Below the pieces are notes generated by a model. It searched no databases and was not told the DNA's origin. It saw nothing but the letters and a program-made list of their open reading frames with translations. Both the position numbers and the translations under genes were made by a program. From Torymus aiolomorphi (Eukaryota; Arthropoda; Insecta; Hymenoptera; Torymidae), in the NCBI GenBank assembly GCA_036365515.1, contig CM070875.1:105938628-106002627 (forward strand): DNA of 64,000 bases. Reading direction: 5' to 3'. Positions within the stretch are counted from its first letter, which is position 1, and every line of letters starts with the position of its first letter. Positions 1 through 11,690 of the stretch are shown in pieces.

Positions 1-378
1 TTTTACATCAGAAAAATTATGAAAAAATATAAAAAATTTAAAAAAATTTAAAAAAAACTCTTGAAAAACAGCACATTTTTTTTTTTTCTCATTAGATCAA
101 AAATCCCTACACTCATATGAGAATTATATTATTCAGGAGTAATTTAGTTCAAATCTGGAGTCAATCCATCCACAGAAAAATTTCAAAGCTTACGGTTAGT
201 GAAAAAACTTGTTTCATCGATGACTATGGTTCTGGACCATATAAAAGGCCCATCGGAGAAAGTTTTAAGGTATGGTAAATATACCCACTTTTATATGTAA
301 AAAGTATGAAATAATTAGTTTACATTTATGTATTAAAATGTGACTTCTTATTTCAGAGAAAAAAGGTGTCTAGCCCCC
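1..378. other. AT-rich flank, no gene
   Basis: AT-rich sequence with long A and T runs in the first 90 bases. I see no ORF or recognisable element. The repeat family described next begins near 378 with its recurring CTTAAG block. Confidence 0.5.
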
Positions 379-2160
379 TTAAGTTTTAAGCTACCACCGC
401 CACAGCTCTAACTTTTGAAAGACGAAACATTTTTTTAACGGGAGAGGTGGCATAATTTGTTGCTAATTTGTTGCTTCAAGATAAGCTAGGTCCCGAATCT
501 CGAAAAACAAAATGGCGCCTATTGCCGGAACATGATCATACTCCGGATTACGTAATTTTATTAAATCACGAGTAATTCAACAAACTATCGCATATTTTGT
601 TGCTACTTTGTTGCTAATTAGTTACGCAAACCCCGAATTTGTTGCTCCAGTCGTTTTCGAGATATCCTGGGGGTGCTAGCTTAAGTCTTAAGCTAGCGCC
701 GCCACAGCTGTAACTTTTGAACGACGAAACATTTTTTGACGGGACAGGTGGCATAATTTGTTGCTAATTTGTTGCTTCAAGACAGGCTAGGTCCCGAATC
801 TCGAAAAACAAAATGGCGCATGTGGGCGTTCCCAGGGCATCCATTGGCTAACGTATTTTTCTTAAAGGTCGAATAATTCAACAAACAATTATCGGATATT
901 TTATTGCTAATTTGTTGCTAATTTGTTAGGCAAACCCTGAATTTGTTGCTCCAGTCGTTTCCGAGATATCCTGGCTGCGCTAGCTTAAGTCTTAAGCTAG
1001 CACCACCACAACTGTAACTTTTGAACGACGAAACATATTTTGACGGGACAGGTGGCATAATTTGTTGCTAATTTGTTGCTTCAAGATAGGTTAGGTCCCG
1101 AATCTCAAAAAACAAAATGGCGCCTAATGCCGGAACATGGTCATACTCCGGATTACGTAATTTTATTAAATCACGAATAATTTGTTGCTAATTTTTTACG
1201 CTAAGCCCAAATTTGTTGCTCGAGCCGTTTCCGAGATATACTGGCGGGGCTGCTACCTTAAGACTTAAGTTAGCACCGCCACAGCTGTAACTTTTTAACG
1301 ACGAAGCATTTTTAGACCGGACAGGTGGTATAATTTGTTGCTAATTTGTTGCTTCAAGATAGGCTATGTCCCGAATCTCGAAAAACAAAATGGCGCCTAA
1401 TGATGGAACATGGTCATACTCAGCATTACGTAATTTTCTTAAATCACGAATAATTCAACAAACAACTATCGGATATTTTGTTGCTAATTTGTTGCTAATT
1501 TCTTACGCAAACTCCGTATTTGTTGCTCCAGTCGTTTCCAAGATATCCTGGCTGTGCTAGCTTAAGTCATAAGCTAGCACCGACACAGCTGTAACTTTTG
1601 AACGACGGAACATTTTTTGACAGGCAGGTGGCATAATTTGTTGCTAATTTGTTGCTTCCAGATAGGTTAGGTCCCGAATCTCGAAAAACAAAATGGCGCC
1701 TAATGCCGGAACACGGTCATACTCCGGATTACTTAATTTTATTAAATCACGAATAACTCAACAAACAACTATCGGATATTTTGTTGCTAATTTGCTGCTA
1801 ATTTTTTACGCTAAGCTCAAATTTGTTGCTCGAGCCGTTTCCGAGATATAGTGCCGAGGCTGCAACCTTAAGACTTATGTTAGCACCGCCACAGCTGTAA
1901 CGTTTTAACGACAAAGCATATTTAGACGGGACAGGTGGCATAATTTGTTCCTAATTTGTTGCTTCAAGATAGGCTAGCTCCCAAATCTTCAAAATCAAAA
2001 TGGCGCCTAATGGCGGTACCCAGCCATCACCCGACTTACGTAATTTATTAAAATCTTGAATAATTCAAAAAACTAGTATGGGATATTTTGTTGCTAATTT
2101 GTTGCTAATTTGTTACGCTAATCCCGATTTTGTTGCTCTAGCCGTTTCCGAGATATTCAA
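378..2160 (+). repeat. ~300 bp tandem repeat array, left arm (six units)
   Basis: Units begin with CTTAAG at about 378, 680, 984, 1257, 1561 and 1867, so spacing is about 302-306 bp with one short unit of 273. Each carries the block GCCACAGCTGTAACTTTTGA, then GGTGGCATAATTTGTTGC, then an AAATGGCGCC segment, then several TTTGTTGCTAA tracts. The unit ends in a CGTTTCCGAGATAT-type block. No coding potential is conserved between units. Confidence 0.9.
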
Positions 2161-2660
2161 GCTATGCTACCTCAAGAAATATGTCTATTAAGCTGAAAAA
2201 GACAAAATATGTCTATTAAGCTGGAAAAGCCACTTCATAAGGGACGGCTGAAAATAATTCCTTATTTTGTCGCCAATTTGCCGCTAATTTGTTACGCAAA
2301 CTCCGATTTTGATTCTCCAGCCGTTTCCGAGAAGCAATGGCTATTCCAGTATAATATTAAGCTGAAAAAGCCATTACGTTGTATCTTCTCAACAAATGAC
2401 GATAGCGACACCGAGTTTGGCCTCGATTTTGTCGCTAATTTGTCGTTCGAAGATGCCGTAGATCCCATGTCCCAAAAGTTGACTGCTGTCCCAAAAAAAA
2501 ATTACCTCCGACCACGCGCATATAAGCAAAAATAATAAAAATAAAAAAATCAATCAACTCATAATTGCACATTTTATCGCTAATTTGTCGCTCATTTTTC
2601 CCGCAAAGCCCGATTTGGTTGCTTTAGCCGTTATCGAGATACATTAGCTTAAGGTAGTTG
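2161..2660 (+). repeat. Single-copy arm module, left copy
   Basis: This ~500 bp stretch links the ~300 bp family to the ~174 bp family. It is found inverted at about 7591-8280, including the paired AATATGTCTATTAAGCTG blocks and the string CATATAAGCAAAAATAATAA. By eye the two copies differ at only a few percent of positions. An open frame at 2209-2535 has a mirrored counterpart at 7731-8297, but nothing in the translation resembles a known family. Confidence 0.8.
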
Positions 2661-4573
2661 GGTACTACCTTGTTGCTACAAAACATGCTGGATCCCGGAG
2701 TCGAAGGTCGATCGAAAACGCAAAAGAAAACTTGTTTTGGACGCCGTAAACGGCTTTTATTTAGTAAATCGGTTAGCAACAAATTCAAAATTGTGCAAAA
2801 TTTTGTAGTTGGTATGTTGCAAAGTAGCTACGCTTTTTCCTAATTTGTTGCTTCAAGATAGGCTAGATCCCGGAGTCGGAAGTCGATCGAAAACGTGTTT
2901 TGGACGTCGTAAATAGTATTTTATTTCGTAAAAGGGTAAGCAACAAATTCTTATCTGTGCAGAATGTTATCTATAACATGTTGCTAAGTTGTTACTGTAT
3001 TCCTGAATTTGTTGCTTTACAATAAGTTAGATCCCGGAGTCGAAAGTCTATCTATAACGCAAAAAAACGAGATTTGGTCGTTATAATGTGGTTTTATTTA
3101 GTAAATCGGTAAGCAACAAAATTTATAACTGTGCGGAATGTTAATACTAATATGTTTCTGATTTTCAAGGTTATTCCCGAATTTGTTGCTACAAAACAGG
3201 CAAGATCCCGGAGTGGAAGGTCGATCGAAAACGCAATAGATCGGTGAGCAAAAAATTTATAACTGTGCTGAATATTGTTATTAATATGTTTCTTATTTTT
3301 AAGGCTATTCCCGAATGTGTTGTTACAAAACAGGCTAGATCCTGGAGTCGAAGGTCGATCGAACACGCAAAAAAACCTGTTTTGTATGACGTAAATGGGT
3401 TTTATTTAGTAAATCGGTTAGCAAGAAATTCAAAACTGTGCAAAATTTTGTGATTGGTATGTTGCTAAGTTGTTACGTTTTTTCCGAATTTTTTGCTTCA
3501 AGATAGGCTACATCCTGGAGTTAGAAGTCGATGGCAATTGTGTTTTCGACACCGTAAATGGTGTTTTATTTCGTAAAACGGTGAGCAACAAATTCATAAC
3601 TGTGCAGACTGTTGTCTTTAACATGTTGCTAAATTGTTACAGTATTCCTGAATTTGTTGCTTCACAATAGGCTACATCCCGGAGTCGAAAGTAGATCGAA
3701 AACGCAAAAAAAAACGTGTTTTGGTCGCTGTAATGTGGTTTTATTTAGTAAATCGGTAAGCAACAAAATTTATAACTGTGCGGAATGTTAATACTAATAT
3801 GTTTCTAATTTTCAAGGTTATTCCCGAATTTGTTGCTACAAAACAGGCAAGATCCCGGAGTGGAAGGTCGATCGAAAACGCAAAAGAAAACTTGTTTTGG
3901 ACGCCGTAAACGGCTTTTATTTAGTAAATCGGTTACCAACAAATTCAAAATTGTGCAAAATTTTGTGATTGGTATGTTGCTAAGTAGCTTCGCTTTTTCC
4001 GAATTTGTTCCTTCAAGGTAGGCTGGATCCCGGAGGCGGAAGACGATCAAAAACGCAAGAAAACGTGTTTTGGACATCGTAAATGATGTTTTATTTCGTA
4101 AAACGGTGAGCAACAAATTCATAACTGTGCAGAATGTAATCTTTAACATGTTGCAAAGTTATTACAGTATTCCTGAATTTGTTGCTTCACAATAGACTAG
4201 ATCCCGGAGTCGAAAGTCGATCGAAAACGCAGAAAAACATGTTTTGGTCGCTGTAATGGGATTTTATTCAGTAAATCGGTGAGAAACAAATTTATAAATG
4301 TGCGGAATGTTGTTATTAATATGTTTCTAAGTTTTAAGGCTATTTTTGAATTTGTTGCTACAAAACGGGCACGACCCCGAAGTCGAAGGTCGATCGAAAA
4401 TGCAAAAAAAAACTGTTTTTCACGCCGTAAATGGGTTTTATTTAGTAAATCAGTCAGCAACAAACTCAAAACTGTGCAAAATTTTGTGATTGGTATGTTG
4501 CTAAGTTGTCACGTTTTTTCCGAATTTGTTGCTTCAAGATAGGCTAGATCCCGGAGACAGAAGTCGATGGCAA
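2661..4573 (+). repeat. ~174 bp tandem array with three-monomer higher-order pattern, left arm
   Basis: About 12 units, each marked by a GATCCCGGAGTCGAAGG-like block, occur at roughly 2690, 2866, 3030, 3202, 3337, 3510, 3674, 3850, 4025, 4199, 4372 and 4546. Three unit types alternate. Type A has GTGCAAAATTTTGT, type B has GTGCAGAATGT with ATTTCGTAAAACGGTGAGC, and type C has GTGCGGAATGTT with TTTCTAA. The A-B-C order repeats about every 515-522 bp. A truncated extra unit lies near 3202-3250. Confidence 0.85.
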
Positions 4574-6840
4574 TTGCCATCGAACATGTTAAAGATAACA
4601 TTCTGCACAGATAAGAATTTGTTTCTTACCCTTTTACGAAATAAAACACTATTTAAGACGTCCAAAACACGTTTTCGATTGACTTCCGACTGCAGGATCT
4701 AGCCTGTTTTGTAGCAACAAATTCGGGAATAACCTTAAAAATTAGAAACATATTAGTAACAACATTCCGCATAGTAATAAATTTGTCGCTTACCGAATTA
4801 CTAAATAAAACCACATTACAACGACCAAAACACGTTTTTTTGCGTTTTCGATTGACTTTCGACTCCGGGATCTAGCCTATTGTGAAGCAACAAATTCAAG
4901 AATACTGTAACAACTTAGCAACATGTTAAAGATTACATTCTGCACAGTTATGAATTTGTTGCTCACTGTTTTACGAAATAAAACGACAATTACGATGTCC
5001 AAAACACCTTTTCTTGCGTTTTTCATCGACTTCCGACTCCGGGATCTGGCCTACCTTGAACAAATTCGGAAAAAGCGTAAAAACTTAGCAACATACCTAC
5101 AATAAAATTTTGCACAGTTTTGAATTTCTTGCTAACCGAATTACTAAATAAAACCCATTTACGGCGTCCAAAACCGGTTTTTTTTGCGTTTTCGATCAAC
5201 CTACGACTCCAGGATCTAGCCTGTTTTCTAGCACCAATTCAGAAATAGCCTTAAAAATTAGAAACATATTAATAACAATATTCCACACAGTTATAAATTT
5301 GTTTCTCACCGATTTACTGAATAAAACATTACAGCGACCAAAACACGTTTTTTTGCGTTTTCGATCGACTTTCCGGGATCTAGCCTATTGTGAAGCAACA
5401 AATTCAGGAATACTGTAACAACTTAGCAACATGTTAAAGACAACAGTCTGCACAGTTATGAATTTGTTGCTCACCGTTTTCCGAAATAAAACACCATTTA
5501 CGATGTCGAAAAAACAATTGCCATCGACTTCTGACTCCGGGATCTAGCCTATCTTGAAGCAACAAATTCGGAAAAAACGTGACAACTTAGCAACATACCA
5601 ATCACAAAATTTTGCACAGTTTTGAATTTGTTGCTAACTGATTTACTAAATAAAACCCATTTACGGCGTCCAAAACAGTTTTTTTTGCGTTTTCGATCGA
5701 CCTTCGACTTCGGGGTCGTGCTCGTTTTGCGGGCACCCCATTCAGCGACCAAAACATGTTTCTTTGCGTTTTCGATCGACTTTCGACTCCGGGATCTAGT
5801 CTATTGCGAAGCAACAAATTCAGGAATACTGTAACAACTTAGCAACATGTTAATGATTACATTCTGCACAGTTATGAATTTGGTGCTCACCGTTTTACGA
5901 AATAAAACACCATTTACGATGTCCAAAACACGTTTTCTTGCGTTTTTCATCGACTTCCGACTCCGGGATCTAGCCTACCTTGAAGGAACAAATTCGGAAA
6001 AAGCGTAAAAACTTAGCAACATACCTACAACAAAATTTTGCACAGTTTTGAATTTGTTGCTCAGCGACTTACTAAATAAAAGCCGTTTACGGCATCCAAA
6101 ACAGGTTTTCTTTTGTGTTTTCGATCGTCCTTCGACTCCGGGATCTAGCCTGATTTGTAGTAACAAATGTGGGAATAGCCTTAAAAATTAGAAACATATT
6201 AATAACATTCCGCACAGTCATAAATTTGTTGCTCACCGTTTTACGAAATAAAACACCATTTACAGCACCTAAAACACGTTTTTTTGCGTTTTCGATTGAC
6301 TTTCGACTCCGGGATCTAGCCTACTGTGAAGCAACAAATTCAGGAATACTGTAACAACTTAGCAACATGTTAAAGAGAACAGTCTGCACAGTTATGAATT
6401 TGTTGGTCACCGTTTTACGAAATAAAACGCCATTTACGATGTTCAAAACACGTTTTCTTGCATTTTTCATCGACTTCCGACTCCATGATCTAGCCTAACT
6501 TGAAGGAACAAATTCGGAAAAAGCGTAAAAACTTAGCAACATACCTACAACAAAATATTGCACAATTTTGAATTTGTTGCTCAGCGATTTACTAAATAAA
6601 AGCCGTTTACGGCATTCAAAAGAGGTTTTCTTTTGCGTTTTCGATCGTCCTTCGACTCCGGGATCTAGCCTGAGTTGTAGCAACAAATGCGGCAATAGCA
6701 TTAGAAATTAGAAACATATTAATAACAACATTCCGCACAGTTATAAATTTCTTGCTTACCGTTTTACGAAATAAAACACCATTTACAGCACCTAAAACAC
6801 GTTTCCTTGCGTTTTCGATAGATTTTTGAAACCCAAACCT
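4574..6840 (-). repeat. ~174 bp tandem array, right arm (inverted)
   Basis: Reverse-complement continuation of the left array, about 14 units marked by CTCCGGGATCTAGCC near 4690, 4864, 5037, 5205, 5360, 5535, 5788, 5960, 6137, 6310, 6483 and 6658. The unit types appear in mirrored order. A local rearrangement at about 5700-5760 fuses two units. Confidence 0.85.
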
Positions 6841-7590
6841 GACCTATCTTGAAGCAAGAAATTATAATTTAGCGGGAATTATAATTTAGCAATATATTAG
6901 CCACAGCTGTTGCCACAGTTTTGACTTTGCTACTTACCGTTTTACTAAATAAAACACAATTTAGAGCGCCCAAAAGTCGATTTCTTACGTTCCCGTTGGA
7001 CTATCGATTTTGGGTCCAACCCAGTTTCAAAGCAACAAGTTAGCAATAAATTATCCTGTTTTAATGATTGAAATATCTTTATTCTATCAAAAGATACAGC
7101 TGTGGCTGTGCTGAGTTAAGTCTTAAATTAGCACCGCCTGGATTTCTTGACGCAACGGCTGGAGCAAAACATTCAAGAATAGCGTAACAAATTAGCAACA
7201 AATTAGCAATAAATTAAGGTATGGTTCATATTGCGGCCCTCTATAGTGCCCGTACCTGATTAATAAACATGAATAACATTTTCATGACTAAAGAATCTCT
7301 GGGGAATGTATCTTAAAAAGGTAGATGTTACTAAGGGAGATGTTTGGACACTTTTTTCTAATTATTGTAATTCAAAGTAGCATTCTTTTAGTTGGTAGAC
7401 GACCGCACACTGCGAGTGCAAGAGAGAGGACACGCGTAAGCGAGAGAAAGAGCGAGAATGCGGTGTTAAGTTATACTGACCGCTAAAAAGTTCTCGTCTC
7501 GCCCAGCGCACAAAAAAACACACGTGGCAGGCAAGAGATTAGACTCTCTCTTGCGACTAGATTTGACTTTCGCTTCCGAACACGAGGACC
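6841..7590. repeat. Right-arm-specific sequence, diverged repeat plus GC-richer insertion
   Basis: Bases 6841-7215 are a degraded mixture of both arm families (GTTACCGTTTTACTAAATAA, ATACAGCTGTGGC, AACAAATTAGCAATAAATTA). Bases 7216-7590 have no counterpart in the left arm and are richer in G+C, with purine-rich stretches such as GCGAGAGAAAGAGCGAGAATG. No ORF of note is present. This segment accounts for most of the difference in arm length. Confidence 0.6.
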
Positions 7591-8280
7591 CAACTACCTT
7601 AAGCTAATGTATCTCGATAACGGTTAAAGCAACAAAATCGGGCTTTGCGGGAAAAATGAGCGATAAATTAGCGACAAAATGTGCAATTATTAATTAATTG
7701 ATTTTTCATTTTTATCATTTTTGCTTATATCTAGACCAAAGCCCGTGTCGCTATCGTCACTTGAGGAGAAGATACAACCGTGGCTTTTCCAGCTTCAAAA
7801 TGGGGCTGCAGCTGCGATTTTTTTTCGAGAACAACTACAGCAACATAATCGGGATTTGTGGGAAAAGTGAACGACAAATTAGCGATAAAATGTGCAATTA
7901 TGAGTTGATTGATTTTTTTATTTTTATTATTTTTGCTTATATGCGCGTGGTCCGAGGTAATTTTTTTTTGGACAGCAGTCAACTTTTGGGACATGGGATC
8001 TACGGCATCTTCGAACGACAAATTAGCGACAAAATCGAGGCCAAACTCGGTGTCGCTATCGTCAATTGCTGAGAAGATACAACGTAATGGCTTTTTCAGC
8101 TTAATATTATACTGGAATAGCCATTGCTTCTCGGAAACGGCTGGAGCATCAAAATCGGAGTTTGCGTAACAAATTAGTGACAAATTGGCTACAAAATAAG
8201 GAATTATTTTTAGCCGGCCCTGGTGAAGTGGCTTTTCCAGCTTAATAGACATATTTTGTCTTTTCCAGCTTATTAGACAT
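7591..8280 (-). repeat. Single-copy arm module, right copy with partial internal duplication
   Basis: Inverted counterpart of 2161-2660. It contains an extra, diverged partial duplication at about 7690-7880. TTTTTGCTTATAT and GTGTCGCTATCGTCA each occur twice here but once in the left arm. The 188-codon minus-strand frame at 7731-8297 is open because of this duplication and has no recognisable domain. Confidence 0.75.
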
Positions 8281-8780
8281 ATTTCTTGAGGTAGCATGGC
8301 TTGAATATCTCGGAAACGGCTAGAGCAACAAAATCGGGATTAGCGTAACAAATTAGCAACAAATTAGCAACAAAATATCCCATACTAGTTTTTTGAATTA
8401 TTCAAGATTTAATAAAATTACGTTCCGGAGTATGACCATGTACCGGCATTAGGCGCCATTTTGTTTTTCGAGATTCGGGGCCTAACCTATCTTGAAGCAA
8501 CAAATTAGCAACAAATTATGCCACCTGCCCCGTCAAAAAATGTTTCGTCGTTCAAAAGTTACAGCTGTGGCGGTACTAGCTTAAGACTTAAACTAGCACA
8601 GCCAGGATATCTCGGAAATGACTGGAGCAACAAATTTGGAGTTTCCGTAACAAATTAGCAACAAATTAGCAACAAAATATCCGATAATTGTTTGTTGAAT
8701 TATTCGATGTTTAAGAAAATTACGTAATCCGGAGTATGACCATGTTCCAGCATTAGGCGCCATTTTGTTTTTCGAGAATT
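8281..8780 (-). repeat. ~300 bp tandem family, right arm (about 1.6 units)
   Basis: Reverse complement of the outer left-arm family, including TACAGCTGTGGCGGT near 8560 and GGCGCCATTTTGTTTTTCGAG at two places. It is cut off at about 8780, where the satellite-like array begins, so the right arm is shorter than the left in this family. Confidence 0.85.
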
Positions 8781-9400
8781 TTTTTTCCACATCCACCCCT
8801 ATATAATCGACTATTTGGGGGTGTTCCGGGGATTCAATTTGGTCGCCAATTTTTTCTGGTACAGTTTTATTACCAGAGTAAATAAAAAACTATAAAATAG
8901 AGGAAAATACTAAAACAAACGAAAATAGAATTTTCTTTCTAATCACAGCCCTATATAATCTACTGTTTAAAAATGTTCCGGGGATTCAATTTCGTCGCCA
9001 ATTTTTTTCTGGTACAGTTTTGTGGCTAGAACCCATGAGCAATAATATAATCGGAGAAAAAACTAAAAGCAACGAAAATAGAATTTTTTTTTCACTTGGC
9101 CCCCAATATAATTGACTATTTGGATGCGTTCCGGGGATTCAATTAGGTTGCCAAATTTTTTCTGGTACAGTTTTACCGCCAAAATCCATAAGCAACAATA
9201 AAATCGGAGAAAAAACTAAAAGCAACGAAAACAGAATTTTTTTTCCTCTCCTACCCCTATATAATCGACTATTTGGGGGTGTTCCGGGGATTCAATTTGG
9301 TCTTCAATTTTTTTCTAATACAGTTTTATAGCCAGAATCCATCAGCAACAATCAAATCGGGGAAAAAACCAAAAGCAACGAAAATAGAATTTTTTCTTTG
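8781..9400 (-). repeat. Four diverged, inverted monomers of the 153 bp satellite
   Basis: CTATATAATC-type blocks occur at about 8799, 8951, 9104 and 9257, so spacing is 152-153 bp. Each is followed by GTTCCGGGGATTCAATT and TTTTTTCTGGTACAGTTTTA. Reverse-complemented, these match the monomer of the array at 51-61 kb (GGAACACCCCCAAATGG, GATTATATAGGGGTGGAAGG), but are clearly more diverged. The orientation is opposite to the main array. Confidence 0.85.
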
Positions 9401-9479
9401 GACTCATCGACGTAAAGGGTGCTTTAGGGGGGTGAGGGTGACTGGTTTTTGATTTTTGTTTTGTTTTTTATTGGGTATA

Positions 9480-10749
9480 CAAAAAAGTTTCCGCCGTTTT
9501 CAAGAAAAGGCTCCGCCGACAAGATTACTTTGAAATCGTCAGATGTAAAATGTCACATAGAAAGTTTGGACACCTGGCAACAAAACATAACCTTAAAATA
9601 CTATTGACTTTGTATTGGCAGTATACATTTTTTTTTGTTCGAAAATATCGAGTTTTGTACCGCATAAGCGTCATTTGCGGGAAGTTTTGATTTATTTATT
9701 TCATTTAAAGAAATCTGCTGCTGAGGCACATCGGTCGCTTGTAGAAGTTTACGGTGATGCTGCTTTAAGTGAGAGAAGTTGTCGGGAGTGGTTTCAAAAG
9801 TTTAAAAACGGCGAGTTTGACGTGGAAGATAAAGAACGCGAAGGAAGGCGAGTCAAATTTGAAGACGCTGAGTTAGAGGCATTATTGGACCAAGACTCAT
9901 GCCAAACTGAAAAGTAGCTCGCAGAAAACTTAGGAATGACTCAACTAGCGATTTCACACCATCTCAAGACCATTGGTATGGTACAAAAGCAAGGAAATTG
10001 GGTTCCGCATGAACTGAAACCCAGAGACGTCGAGCGCCGTCTTTTTGCGTGCGAACAACTTCTCGAAAGACAAAGTCGAAAGGGTTTTTTGCATCGAATA
10101 GTAACGGGGGATGAAAAGTGGATCTACTACGACAACCCAAAGCGTAGGAAATCATGGGGTAAGCCCGGCCATGTACCAACTTCAACGGCCAGACCGAATA
10201 TTTATGGCAAAAAGTTAATGTTGTGCATTTGGTGGGATCAGCTCGGAGTAATCTATTACGAGCTACTACAGTCTAACGAAACTATCACTGGAGAACGTTA
10301 TCAACAGCAACTGTTGCAATTCAGCAGAGAATTGAAGCTTAAACGATCCCAATATGCCAAAAGACATGACAAAGTGATTTTTCAGCACGACAACGCTCGA
10401 CCACATGTTGCAAAAGTCGTCAAGGATACTTTGGAAACTTTACAATGGGATGTCTTACCCCACCCGCCGTATTCACCAGACATTGCTCCTTCGGACTACC
10501 ACTTGTTCCGGTCGATGGCTCACGCCCTGGTCAAGCAGCACTTCACTTCTTACGAAGAAGCCAAAAATTGTGTCGATTCATGTGTAGTCTCAAAAGATGA
10601 AGAGGTTTTTCGACGTGGCATCCGACTGCTGCCAGAAAGATGGCAAAAAGTAGTAGCCAATGACGGACAATATTTTGAATAAAATGTAACGTATATTTTT
10701 TTTACAATAAATTTATAATTTTTATAAAAAAACGGCGGAAACTTATTTG
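9480..10749 (+). mobile_element. mariner DNA transposon (Tc1/mariner superfamily)
   Basis: A 1,270 bp element bounded by inverted repeats: the left end reads CAAAAAAGTTTCCGCCGTTT and the right end is its reverse complement with one mismatch over about 21 bases. TA dinucleotides at 9478-9479 and 10750-10751 are the expected target-site duplication. The size fits a full-length mariner and both ends are intact. The internal ORF has a single in-frame stop, so this copy is probably non-autonomous but relatively young. Confidence 0.95.
9615..10682 (+). pseudogene. mariner transposase, interrupted by one in-frame TAG
   Basis: Cut-and-paste transposase of the DD34D mariner group, acting in the nucleus on the flanking TIRs. 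The N-terminal part has the helix-turn-helix paired-like region (AHRSLVEVYGDAALSERSCR, then WFQKFKNGEFDVED). The catalytic part has the VTGDEKWIYYDN block, the FQHDNARPH block and YSPDIAPSDYHLF. The second and third aspartates are separated by exactly 34 residues. WVPHEL is the mariner signature between the DNA-binding and catalytic halves. A TAG at 9915-9917 splits the frame, and both sides are in the same frame with no other stop. The motifs look most like the mauritiana subfamily, which is an inference from memory. The initiation codon is uncertain because the annotated frame may begin upstream of the true start. Confidence 0.93.
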
Positions 10750-10751
10750 TA

Positions 10752-11690
10752 TTTACAATACATGTATTTTATCATTTCTGATAATAATAAACTCCGTGCA
10801 ATTGGAATAAACCGATTTTTCAAAAATCGATTTTTCGTTGGATCCCAACGTTGCAAACTTCAAACACATCACGTGTTTTAATTAAAAAATTAATTTGTAA
10901 ACATTTATTTGATATAATCTCGACTTCAGGCCTTCGATTTGTGCGGAGATAATTTTCAGAAATTTTGTGGATCATTTTTGTTATAGTATCTGTGAGATAT
11001 TTGAGTTGAAAAATCTGACGACTTTTTTAGATAATTGTAATTATTTAACATACACTCAATAAAAGGCAAACGACAAATTTATTAATATACCATGATACGA
11101 TATTTATGTACATAATAAATATTATATAATAAATTCTATTAACTCTAAAAAAAAAATGAAAACAAGTCGATGTTTTTTTACAAATATTCTTACATTAATA
11201 TTTTTACATTATATCACTTTTTTAATAAAACTTACTTGACTTTAGATATAATTTTAATATTTAAACCATTTTATTTTCTTCAAGAAAGTTCTTATTTGTT
11301 TAAACGTTTCGCTCATATGACTAAAAATAAAATCGCAATACTTACAAGCCCTTTTTAATAATATATTTTCTGTATCCTCAATGCGTAATTAAAAATTTTT
11401 TTTTTAAGAGTATATAATAAAATGTATAATTATATCAATTTAAACAATTGTATAAACACCAACAATATGTAATCAGTTTAGTAACTAGCGTGTAGTCAAT
11501 ACAAAGAAACACTACAAACTGACCACAGTCGAATAAAAATATCTCTTGTTTACTCGAGAATTATCTCGTATTCAAAGTTTATTTTATAACGGAGTTCCAA
11601 GATAAAATACGGAGAAAATAAGAATCTCGGTTCTCCGTATTCTATCGAAGTCGTTTGACTCTCGTTCCCGCGAATTCGTGTATCTCGAGT
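10752..11690. other. AT-rich spacer, no gene recognised
   Basis: Highly AT-rich. A small motif at about 10834-10862 (CGTTGGATCCCAACGTTGC followed by AAACTTC) recurs in diverged form at 21856 and 27435. Near 10813 is a short near-palindrome around CAAAAATCG. I see no supported coding sequence. Confidence 0.5.

Larger units (their letters stand above)
379..8780. repeat. Giant imperfect palindrome (foldback structure) made of tandem repeats
   Basis: The left half (about 379-4573) reappears in reverse complement, in mirrored order, in the right half (about 4574-8780). From outside to inside each arm carries a ~300 bp tandem family, a module with the string ATAAGCAAAAATAATAAAA, and a ~174 bp tandem family. 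The arms differ by scattered substitutions and indels, by unequal copy number (six ~300 bp units on the left, fewer than two on the right) and by extra DNA in the right arm at 6841-7590 and 7720-7880. Foldback elements of the Drosophila FB type are known to have long inverted termini made of tandem repeats, and this resembles that architecture on a larger scale. No transposase is visible inside. Short ORFs here are only translations of the repeats. Confidence 0.85.

Noticed and set aside
4565..4582. Palindrome as a long-read hairpin artefact
   Set aside because: The arms differ in sequence, copy number and inserted DNA, which a missed-adapter read would not produce; raw reads would still be needed to be certain.
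7731..8297. 188-codon minus-strand ORF
   Set aside because: It lies in the right copy of the palindrome module and mirrors 2209-2535; no recognisable domain and it depends on a local duplication.
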